DNA of 32,448 nucleotides, taken from Nocardioides mangrovicus. GTDB taxonomy: Bacteria; Actinomycetota; Actinomycetes; Propionibacteriales; Nocardioidaceae. The position numbers and the translations under genes were made by a program. The stretch spans positions 882,601 to 915,048 of the forward strand of contig NZ_RDBE01000001.1 in the NCBI RefSeq assembly GCF_003674065.1, given 5' to 3'. Shown here piece after piece: positions 26,197 to 32,448 of the stretch. Within the stretch, counting starts at the first letter, position 1. Each line of letters begins with the position of its first letter. Under the pieces are notes generated by a model. It was not told where the DNA came from and ran no database searches. It saw nothing but the letters and a program-made list of their open reading frames with translations.

Positions 26197-27765
26197 TTGT
26201 TCGCCACGCTCTCCGACCGGCTCGCCGACACCTTCAAGAACCTGCGCGGCAAGGGCCGCCTGTCCGAGGCCGACATCGACGCCACGGCGCGCGAGATCCG
26301 CATCGCGCTGCTGGAGGCCGATGTCGCGCTGCCGGTGGTCAAGGAGTTCGTGGCCGCGGTCAAGGAGCGCGCTCGCGGCGAGGACGTCAGCCAGGCGCTG
26401 AACCCGGCCCAGCAGATCGTCAAGATCGTCGATGAGGAGCTCGTCGCGATCCTCGGCGGGGAGACTCGGCGGCTGCGGTTCGCCAAGACGCCGCCCACCG
26501 TCATCATGCTGGCCGGCCTGCAGGGTGCCGGCAAGACGACGCTGGCCGCCAAGCTGGCGCTGTGGCTCAAGGGCGAGGGCCACAGCCCGATGCTGGTGGC
26601 CGCCGACCTGCAGCGCCCCAACGCGGTCAACCAGCTGCAGGTCAACGGCGAGCGCGCCGGCGTCACGGTGTGGGCGCCCGAGCCCGGCAATGCCCAAGGA
26701 GTCGAGCACGGTGGGGACCCGGTGGCCGTCGCCCGCGGCGGCGTCGAGGAGGCCAAGCGGACGCTGCACGACGTCGTCATCGTCGATACCGCCGGCCGGC
26801 TGGGCATCGACGCCGAGCTGATGCAGCAGGCAGCCGACATCCGCGACGCCGTGCAGCCCGACGAGGTGCTCTTCGTCGTCGACGCGATGATCGGCCAGGA
26901 CGCCGTCACCACGGCGCAGGCGTTCCTCGACGGCGTCGGCTACGACGGCGTCGTGCTCACCAAGCTCGACGGCGACGCCCGCGGCGGTGCGGCGCTCTCG
27001 ATCCGGTCGATGACCGGCAAGCCGGTGATGTTCGCCTCCAACGGCGAGCAGCTCACCGACTTCGACGTCTTCCACCCCGACCGGATGGCCTCGCGCATCC
27101 TCGACATGGGCGACGTCATGACGCTCATCGAGCAGGCGGAGAAGGCGTTCGACTCCGAGCAGGCGCTCAAGGCCGCGCAGAAGCTCTCGGGCCAGGGCGG
27201 GGAGTTCACCCTCGACGACTTCCTCGAGCAGATGCAGCAGGTGCGCAAGCTCGGCTCGATGTCGAAGATCATGGGGATGCTGCCTGGGATGGGGCAGTTC
27301 CGCGACCAGATCGAGAACTTCGACGAGCGCGAGGTCGACCGGATCCAGGCCGTCATCCAGTCGATGACGCCGGCCGAGCGGGCCAATCCGAAGATCATCG
27401 ACGGGTCGCGCCGCTCGCGCATCGCCAAGGGCTCGGGGCGCACCGTCTCCGACGTCAACCAGCTCGTCGACCGCTTCTTCCAGGCACGCACGATGATGGA
27501 GCAGATGGCGCGCGGCGGCGGCATGCCGGGCATGCCCGGCTCGCCCGGCATGGGCTTCGGCAAGCGGGCCAAGGCCCGGCAGGCGCCGCAGAAGAAGAAG
27601 GCCAAGGGCTCGCGCCGCAGCGGCAACCCGGCCAAGGCCGCCCAACAGGACGCCCCCAAGCCCGCCGCGGCCCCCGGGTCCGCGTTCGGCCTGGGGGAGG
27701 GGTCGAAGGAGTTCGATCCCTCGAAGCTGCAGATCCCGGCCGACCTGGAGAAGTACCTGAAGTAG
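26197..27765 (+). CDS. ffh: Signal recognition particle protein Ffh
   Basis: A 522-residue SRP54 GTPase that binds signal sequences on ribosomes and, with 4.5S RNA, delivers them to FtsY. An N domain is followed by the G domain with GLQGAGKTT (107-115), DTAGRLG (from 197) and TKLDGDARGG (from 255). The Met-rich M domain includes SKIMGMLPGMGQ and RRSRIAKGSG. A long basic, Pro/Ala-rich tail follows. It starts with TTG 26197, with GAGGA about 9 nt upstream. Its stop is 2 nt from the convergent PepSY gene stop. The SRP RNA gene is not in this window. Confidence 0.97.
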   Translation: MFATLSDRLADTFKNLRGKGRLSEADIDATAREIRIALLEADVALPVVKEFVAAVKERARGEDVSQALNPAQQIVKIVDEELVAILGGETRRLRFAKTPPTVIMLAGLQGAGKTTLAAKLALWLKGEGHSPMLVAADLQRPNAVNQLQVNGERAGVTVWAPEPGNAQGVEHGGDPVAVARGGVEEAKRTLHDVVIVDTAGRLGIDAELMQQAADIRDAVQPDEVLFVVDAMIGQDAVTTAQAFLDGVGYDGVVLTKLDGDARGGAALSIRSMTGKPVMFASNGEQLTDFDVFHPDRMASRILDMGDVMTLIEQAEKAFDSEQALKAAQKLSGQGGEFTLDDFLEQMQQVRKLGSMSKIMGMLPGMGQFRDQIENFDEREVDRIQAVIQSMTPAERANPKIIDGSRRSRIAKGSGRTVSDVNQLVDRFFQARTMMEQMARGGGMPGMPGSPGMGFGKRAKARQAPQKKKAKGSRRSGNPAKAAQQDAPKPAAAPGSAFGLGEGSKEFDPSKLQIPADLEKYLK

Positions 27766-27767
27766 TC

Positions 27768-29111
27768 CTAGCGCTCCTCGTCGAGCGCGGCGGCCAGCTC
27801 CGGGTCGGTCTCGGGGTCCTCGCGGACGACCTCGGCCACCTCGGTGGGCACGGTGGCGGGCTCGTGGGTGCGCGCGGCACGGCGCCGGCGGCGCTTGGTG
27901 CTGCGCCGCACCAGCCAGGTCGAGATGCCGGTGATCGCCAGCAGCAGCGGCGCGAAGGCGAACAGCGTCCACACCAGCCGCCACCAGCCGTTGACGACGT
28001 AGCCGGCGTGGGCGGGGTAGCTCCACTGGTCCCACAGCACCTGCGCGGTCGCCTCGCCCGGGCCGCCGTAGTAGTCGCTGGCCCGGCCGGTGTGCCGGTC
28101 GACGCCCACCCCGAGGTCGCCGGGGTACTGCGTCTGGCCGTACGGGTCGAAGCCGTCGGAGAACCAGAAGGTGTAGGCCGAGGTGGCGTCGCCCTTGACC
28201 GGCAGCCCGGCGTAGACCAGGTCCGCATCGGGGTGCAGCGCCTGCGCGGCCTGCGCGGCGTGGGCGAGGCCGATGTCGGGGGTTCCCTTGGGGGCCTTGG
28301 CCGAGACCGGGTCGGCGTAGCTGCGCTCGCTGCCCGGGGTGACGGCGTACCAGGCCTTCTCCATGAAGCTGAGCTCGAAGCCGGCGCCGGTGACCGCCCA
28401 CAGCAGCAGCGCCGGGATCGCGATCATGCCGGCGACCTTGTGCAGGTCGGTGTCGCGGGCGAACCGGCCGCGCTTCCAGCGCACCGACATCGACGAGCGC
28501 CATCGCGAGGGCCGTGGGAACCACAGCCAGATCCCGGTGAGCGAGAGGTAGAGCAGCAGCAGCCCGAAGACGCCGAGCACCAGCGAGCCGCCGGTGACGT
28601 CCGCGCCGTCGTCGCCCAGCCAGCCGGTGTGGGAGATGGGCTGGTTCAGCCAGGACAGGTAGCCCGGGTCGCCCTCGCAGGACAAGAAGCACTCGTGCAG
28701 GTTTTGCAGGAAGCCCAGCCACGAGGGGGTCTCGCCGACGTGGCCAAGGATCCGTCCGGTGCCGGGGTCGACGGCCCAGGAGGTGGTGTCGTCGGTGACC
28801 CGGTAGACGCCGTGCTCGTACCAGACGCCGGTCGCCTCGAAGCTCGGATGCGCCTGCGCCACGATCTCGCGGGCCTGGGGCAAGGTGACGGCGACCGCGT
28901 GATGACTGGGCTCGTAGGCCGGCCCCGCCAGCACCCGCTCGAGCTCGGGCCGGTAGAGCAGCAGCCCGCCGCTGGTCGTGATGACCAGCAGCACGAGACC
29001 CAGCACCAGCGAGAGCCAGCGGTGGCTGACCACCATGAAGCGACGGACCGGACGCCGCCGGCGGGGTCGGCGCTCCGTCCGCTCGACGGGAGCCTTCAGC
29101 GTCTGGGTCAC
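27768..29111 (-). CDS. PepSY-domain transmembrane protein, iron-regulated
   Basis: A 447-residue membrane protein of the PepSY-TM group. The first helix (WLSLVLGLVLLVITTSGG) is followed by a PepSY-like periplasmic domain (TLPQAREIVAQAHP) and further helices, with histidines at HRW, HECF, HTGW, HKVAGM and HAGY that could hold haem or metal. Related proteins are proposed siderophore-reductase or iron-uptake accessories; that role is inferred here, supported by the iron box upstream. GTG 29111 overlaps the stop of the upstream small membrane gene as GTGA, so the two are translationally coupled. An upstream extension of the frame is low-complexity and not conserved. Confidence 0.88.
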   Translation of the reverse strand: MTQTLKAPVERTERRPRRRRPVRRFMVVSHRWLSLVLGLVLLVITTSGGLLLYRPELERVLAGPAYEPSHHAVAVTLPQAREIVAQAHPSFEATGVWYEHGVYRVTDDTTSWAVDPGTGRILGHVGETPSWLGFLQNLHECFLSCEGDPGYLSWLNQPISHTGWLGDDGADVTGGSLVLGVFGLLLLYLSLTGIWLWFPRPSRWRSSMSVRWKRGRFARDTDLHKVAGMIAIPALLLWAVTGAGFELSFMEKAWYAVTPGSERSYADPVSAKAPKGTPDIGLAHAAQAAQALHPDADLVYAGLPVKGDATSAYTFWFSDGFDPYGQTQYPGDLGVGVDRHTGRASDYYGGPGEATAQVLWDQWSYPAHAGYVVNGWWRLVWTLFAFAPLLLAITGISTWLVRRSTKRRRRRAARTHEPATVPTEVAEVVREDPETDPELAAALDEER

Positions 29112-29413
29112 CGCCGCACCGCCTGCACCAGCACGGTCAGGCTCGCAGCGTCGACCGCCGCGGCGACGGCGACGTAGGGCCACCGCAGCCGGTGACCCAG
29201 CCGCCACAGGCGGCGCGCTCCGGCGGTCGCGGTCAGCGCACCGGCCAGCTGCAGCACCAGTCCCACGGGACCGAGCACGAGGCCCAGCGCGCCGAGCGCG
29301 GGTGCGACGACGTAGGTCAGCAGGCAGCGGGTGGCCGACACCCACAGCCCGACGTGGACGGCGGCGCGGGCCTCCTCGCCGACGTCGGTCGCCGGTGGAG
29401 CAGTCACGGTCAT
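29108..29413 (-). CDS. Small membrane protein of the iron-regulated operon
   Basis: A 101-residue protein with about three hydrophobic helices (TYVVAPALGALGLVLGPVGL and VAVAAAVDAASLTVLVQAV are clear). I recognise no family. It is the first gene behind the IdeR box and overlaps the PepSY gene by 4 nt (GTGA), so it probably works with that protein. ATG 29413 has no Shine-Dalgarno; TAGCCT lies 8 nt upstream, so the mRNA is probably leaderless. Confidence 0.8.
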   Translation of the reverse strand: MTVTAPPATDVGEEARAAVHVGLWVSATRCLLTYVVAPALGALGLVLGPVGLVLQLAGALTATAGARRLWRLGHRLRWPYVAVAAAVDAASLTVLVQAVRR

Positions 29414-29414
29414 G

Positions 29415-29433
29415 GAAGGTTAGGCTAACCTAA
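29415..29433 (-). promoter_or_regulatory. IdeR/DtxR iron box over a leaderless promoter
   Basis: The 19 bases agree at 17 positions with the actinobacterial iron box TTAGGTTAGGCTAACCTAA; only the two bases nearest the start codon differ. The minus-strand -10 candidate TAGCCT (29427-29422) lies inside the box, so IdeR with iron would cover the promoter and repress the 29108-29413/27768-29111 pair when iron is plentiful. Confidence 0.87.
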
Positions 29434-29460
29434 GTTTTCCCGGCCTGTCAGGGGGGTCGG

Positions 29461-29466
29461 TACGGT
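29461..29466 (+). promoter_or_regulatory. Leaderless -10 of the amidohydrolase gene
   Basis: TACGGT, 6 nt before ATG 29473, fits the TANNNT pattern. No Shine-Dalgarno and no clear -35. Confidence 0.45.
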
Positions 29467-29472
29467 CCTGGC

Positions 29473-30549
29473 ATGGTTGCGACGCTGAGGGTCCGAGGTC
29501 CGGTGCTGCCCGACGGCGAGGCCCGAGACCTGTACCTGGTGGACGGCCTGATCAGCCTCGAACCTCAGCCGGGTGCCGAGACGGCCGCCGAGGGCTGGGT
29601 CGTGCCGGGACTGGTCGACGCGCACTGTCACGTGGGTCTCGACGCGAACGGCGGCGTGGACGAGAAGGAGTGCGAGCGCCAGGCCCTGGCCGACCGCGAC
29701 GCCGGAGCTCTGCTGCTGCGCGACTGCGGCTCGCCGGTCGACACCAGCTGGATCCACGATCGCGACGACCTGCCGCGGCTGGTGCGTGCGGGCCGCCATA
29801 TCGCGCGGACGCGGCGCTACATCCGCCACTACGCCCACGAGGTGGAGCCCGCCGACCTGGCCTCCTACGTCGCGCAGGAGGCCGAACGCGGCGACGGCTG
29901 GGTCAAGGTGGTCGGCGACTGGATCGACCGGGAGGTCGGCGATCTCGCCCCGTCGTTCCCGGCCGAGGCGGTGGCCGAGGCGATCGCGGTGGCCCACGCC
30001 CACGGCGCGAAGGTCACCTCGCACGTGTTCGGGAGGCAGGCGCTGGGCCCGCTGATCGAGGCGGGCATCGACTGCATCGAGCACGGCACCGGGCTGACGC
30101 CGGACCTGGTGGACGCGATGGTCGAGCACGGCACCGCCCTGGTGCCGACGGCGATGCAGCTCGACAGCTTCCCCGGCTACGCGTCGGCCGCGGCGGAGAA
30201 GTTCCCGGCCTACGCCACCACGATGACCGACCTCCACGCGCGCCGCCGCGAGACGATCATGGCCGCCTACGAGGCCGGCGTCGCGATCTACGCCGGCACC
30301 GACGCCGGGGGAGTGCTGCCCCACGGCACCATCGCCGGCGAGGTGGCCGAGCTGGCCGCCTACGGCATCGGCGCCGAGGACGCCCTGGCCGCGGCCAGCT
30401 GGAAGGCCCGCGCCTGGCTCGGCCTGCCGCCGACCCTGGCCGAGGGCACGCCCGCCGACCTGGTCGTCTACCCGCGCGACCCGCGGCAGGATCTCAGCGT
30501 GCTGAGCGAGCCCTCGCTGGTCGTGCTGCGGGGCCGGGTCGTCGCCTGA
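29473..30549 (+). CDS. Amidohydrolase family protein
   Basis: A 358-residue metal-dependent hydrolase. VVPGLVDAHCHVG carries the HxH pair (H51, H53). K145 could be the carboxylated lysine, and H184, H204 (IEHGTG) and D277 (AGTDAGG) complete the expected metal site. The family cleaves amide or related bonds, often imidazolonepropionase-like or prolidase-like; the substrate is not readable here. ATG 29473 is probably leaderless. It is divergent from the iron-regulated pair, with 59 nt between starts, so the IdeR box could touch both promoters. Confidence 0.9.
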   Translation: MVATLRVRGPVLPDGEARDLYLVDGLISLEPQPGAETAAEGWVVPGLVDAHCHVGLDANGGVDEKECERQALADRDAGALLLRDCGSPVDTSWIHDRDDLPRLVRAGRHIARTRRYIRHYAHEVEPADLASYVAQEAERGDGWVKVVGDWIDREVGDLAPSFPAEAVAEAIAVAHAHGAKVTSHVFGRQALGPLIEAGIDCIEHGTGLTPDLVDAMVEHGTALVPTAMQLDSFPGYASAAAEKFPAYATTMTDLHARRRETIMAAYEAGVAIYAGTDAGGVLPHGTIAGEVAELAAYGIGAEDALAAASWKARAWLGLPPTLAEGTPADLVVYPRDPRQDLSVLSEPSLVVLRGRVVA

Positions 30550-30570
30550 GCGGGGCTGGCGTGGTGGCTG

Positions 30571-30609
30571 GCTGGCGGGTCGGGCTGGCGGGTCGGGCTG
30601 GCGGGTCGG
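30571..30609. repeat. 13-bp tandem repeat, three perfect copies
   Basis: GCTGGCGGGTCGG repeats three times without change (30571, 30584, 30597), with partial units on either side. It lies in the non-coding space after the amidohydrolase gene. Confidence 0.85.
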
Positions 30610-30667
30610 GATTCGGGGTGAAACGGACGGTGGGTGACTGAAACTCGTCCCGGTGCGCGTTTCTGGG

Positions 30668-30719
30668 CCGAATTTCCCGGGGTTTTGCCGGGCACCCGGC
30701 AAAACCCCGGAAAATTCCG
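30668..30719. terminator. Strong bidirectional hairpin between convergent genes
   Basis: The arm core CCGGGGTTTTGCCGGG (30677-30692) pairs perfectly with 30695-30710, and after one mismatch (30676/30711) a further six pairs (GAATTT side) extend it. The TTTT/AAAA runs are inside the stem. It lies between the convergent amidohydrolase and chemoreceptor genes and can serve both as a terminator. Confidence 0.7.
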
Positions 30720-30761
30720 GGGCGGCGATCCCGCCCGCCACAAGCCCTGGACGTCAGCTCC

Positions 30762-32402
30762 TCAGGACACCACGAACCGCTCGACCTGCTCACGCAGCGC
30801 GCTCGACATCCGGGCCAGCTCGTCGATCGCCGAGCGGGTCTGGACGACCGACTGCGAGGTCTCGCCGGCCGCGTCGGCGACGCCGGCGATGCTCTCGGCG
30901 ATCTCGCCGGAGGTCCCCGAGGCCTCGGCCACGTTGCGGCTCATCTCGCGGGTGGTGGCGGTCTGCTCCTCCACGGCCGAGGCGATGGTGAGCTGGTAGT
31001 CGTTGATGGAGCTGATGATGGTCGAGATCTCCTCGATCGCCGAGACCGCCGACGTGGTGTCGCTCTGGATGGTCTCCACGCGCTGGGCGATGTCCTCGGT
31101 CGCCCGGGCGGTCTCCTGGGCCAGCTCCTTGACCTCGTTGGCCACCACCGCGAAGCCCTTGCCGGCCTCGCCGGCACGCGCGGCCTCGATGGTGGCGTTG
31201 AGCGCCAGCAGGTTGGTCTGTTCGGCGATCGAGGTGATCACCTTGACCACGTTGCCGATCTCCACGCTGGAGACGCCGAGCTTGGCCACCGAGGCGTTCG
31301 TCGAGGCCGCGACGCCCACGGCGTCCGCGGCGACGCGCGCCGCCTCGTTGGTGGAGAGCGCGATCTCGCGGATCGAGGCGTCCATCTGCTCGGCGCCCGC
31401 GGCGACGGTGGTCACGTTCCGCGAGACGCGGTCGGCGGCACCGGCGACCACACCCGCCTGGGCCGAGGTGGCCTCGGCGCCACCGGCGATCTGCTGGGCC
31501 GACGCGGTCAGCTCCTCCGACGCCGCGGCCACGGCCTCGGCCGAGGCAGCCACGGTGCCGACGATCTCGGCCATCGAGCTGCGGGCGGTCTCGTAGGCGC
31601 GGGCCATGTGCCCGATCTCGTCGCGCGAGGCGGCCTCGGTGGTCACCGTCAGGTCCCCGGCGGCCAGCGCGTCGAGCGCCCGGCGCACCGAGACGACGTC
31701 ACGCAGGATGCGGGAGGCCACGAGCAGCGCGGCCCCGGCCACGGCGAGGCCGGCCAGCACCAGCACCGCGAGGATGAGGCCTCGGGCGTGGCCGGCGGCG
31801 GAGATCGAGGCCTGCGACGTCGTCGTCAGCCGCTTCTGGACGCTGGCCTCGAGCTTGCCGCTGAGGTCGATGATCTTGTCGTACACGTCGTACTCGGCGC
31901 CCACGATCATGGCGTCGCCGGCGTCCAGGGATCCCGGGGTGTTCTGCCGGTAGGTGGCGACGATCTGGTCGTCGACCTCGAAGAACCGCTTCCACTGCGC
32001 CGTCAGCTGCGCGTAGAGCTTCCTCTCGGTGGCGGTCATCGACGCGGTCGGCGTCTCGGCGAGCACCTTGTCGAGCTTGTCGGCGTCGGCGAGGAAGCCG
32101 GCCCGGTTGAGGCTCGTGGGGTCCAGCGCCTTCTCGACCGACATCCGCCGGGTGTCCCACGCGTAGGCGACCTGCCAGCCGGTGACGTCGGCGTTGTAGA
32201 AGTTGATGGTGCGGACCGCGGTCGACAGCTTCTCCAGCCGCGCGATCTGGCGCGCGTCGCTCTGGGAGCGTCCGGCGAACTGCGCGCCCACCGCGCCGAC
32301 GATGAGGGCGGCGACGACCCCGACGGCGCCCACGAGAAGGACCTTCCCGCGGACCCCGAGTCGGGTGCGGGGCTCGGTCGGGACGGCGCGGTCGGTCGTC
32401 AT
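30762..32402 (-). CDS. Methyl-accepting chemotaxis protein
   Basis: A 546-residue transmembrane chemoreceptor. Helix 1 ([20 protein letters not shown]) precedes a four-helix-bundle sensor of about 150 residues, helix 2 ([20 protein letters not shown]), a HAMP domain ([12 protein letters not shown]) and the signalling domain with the conserved tip [20 protein letters not shown]. It ends shortly after the signalling helices, with no CheR/CheB docking pentapeptide. No other chemotaxis gene is in the window. ATG 32402 starts [13 protein letters not shown] 32420 would add six residues, and neither has a Shine-Dalgarno. The gene is complete. Confidence 0.93.
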   Translation of the reverse strand: MTTDRAVPTEPRTRLGVRGKVLLVGAVGVVAALIVGAVGAQFAGRSQSDARQIARLEKLSTAVRTINFYNADVTGWQVAYAWDTRRMSVEKALDPTSLNRAGFLADADKLDKVLAETPTASMTATERKLYAQLTAQWKRFFEVDDQIVATYRQNTPGSLDAGDAMIVGAEYDVYDKIIDLSGKLEASVQKRLTTTSQASISAAGHARGLILAVLVLAGLAVAGAALLVASRILRDVVSVRRALDALAAGDLTVTTEAASRDEIGHMARAYETARSSMAEIVGTVAASAEAVAAASEELTASAQQIAGGAEATSAQAGVVAGAADRVSRNVTTVAAGAEQMDASIREIALSTNEAARVAADAVGVAASTNASVAKLGVSSVEIGNVVKVITSIAEQTNLLALNATIEAARAGEAGKGFAVVANEVKELAQETARATEDIAQRVETIQSDTTSAVSAIEEISTIISSINDYQLTIASAVEEQTATTREMSRNVAEASGTSGEIAESIAGVADAAGETSQSVVQTRSAIDELARMSSALREQVERFVVS

Positions 32403-32448
32403 GGGTGGGGGCTGCTGCACGGATCTGTGACATCTGAGATCGCTTGCT

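Noticed and set aside
30571..30609. Tandem repeat as a CRISPR array
   Set aside because: The units are only 13 bp, directly adjacent, without spacers or cas genes.

Overview
The window is a high-GC chromosomal segment from an actinobacterium. Gene order and protein style point to Nocardioidaceae or a close relative (Nocardioides-like); this is inferred from synteny and codon usage, with no marker rRNA present. It is almost entirely core chromosome, densely packed on both strands, with no gene-free stretch above about 300 bases. I saw no tRNA, rRNA, CRISPR array, insertion sequence or phage gene.

Layout. (1) 1-4200: the tail of an upstream gene, a transsulfuration-type PLP enzyme, D-Ala-D-Ala ligase (ddl), a DUF3515 lipoprotein, a stand-alone Lrp/AsnC effector-domain protein, thiL and rpmB. 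(2) 4361-12317: DAK2/FakA-like kinase, recG, rsmD, coaD, a DivIVA/SepIVA-like coiled-coil protein, the DUF177-rpmF-rnc cluster, and mutM. (3) 12434-15618: a small coiled-coil protein, a LysR regulator divergent from an Asp/Glu racemase, and an MFS exporter. (4) 15711-20869: smc, a one-helix membrane peptide and ftsY. (5) 20882-26185: a TetR regulator, then the nitrogen operon amtB, two tandem PII genes and glnD. (6) 26197-32402: ffh, an iron-regulated pair (small membrane protein plus PepSY protein), an amidohydrolase and a chemoreceptor.

How the genes work together. amtB imports ammonium, the PII proteins gate it and carry nitrogen status, and GlnD modifies PII; a GlnR-type box lies upstream of amtB. 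ftsY and ffh are the two SRP GTPases. rnc, rpmF, rpmB, rsmD and DUF177 belong to ribosome and rRNA biogenesis. smc and recG serve chromosome maintenance. The 29108-29413/27768-29111 pair sits behind an IdeR/DtxR iron box that overlaps its promoter.

Points most worth a second look. (a) A roughly 70-bp palindromic element occurs twice (2240-2310 and 8150-8217) in opposite orientations, with a recognisably homologous asymmetric centre, so it is a dispersed repeat rather than two unrelated terminators. (b) glnD, and probably rnc, have no ATG/GTG/TTG codon where the protein must begin; each has a CTG near a Shine-Dalgarno-like sequence. (c) The two tandem PII genes share a 71-nt perfectly identical block over the T-loop inside otherwise diverged sequence, which suggests gene conversion. 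(d) Several genes appear to be leaderless, with a TANNNT hexamer 6-8 nt before the start codon.
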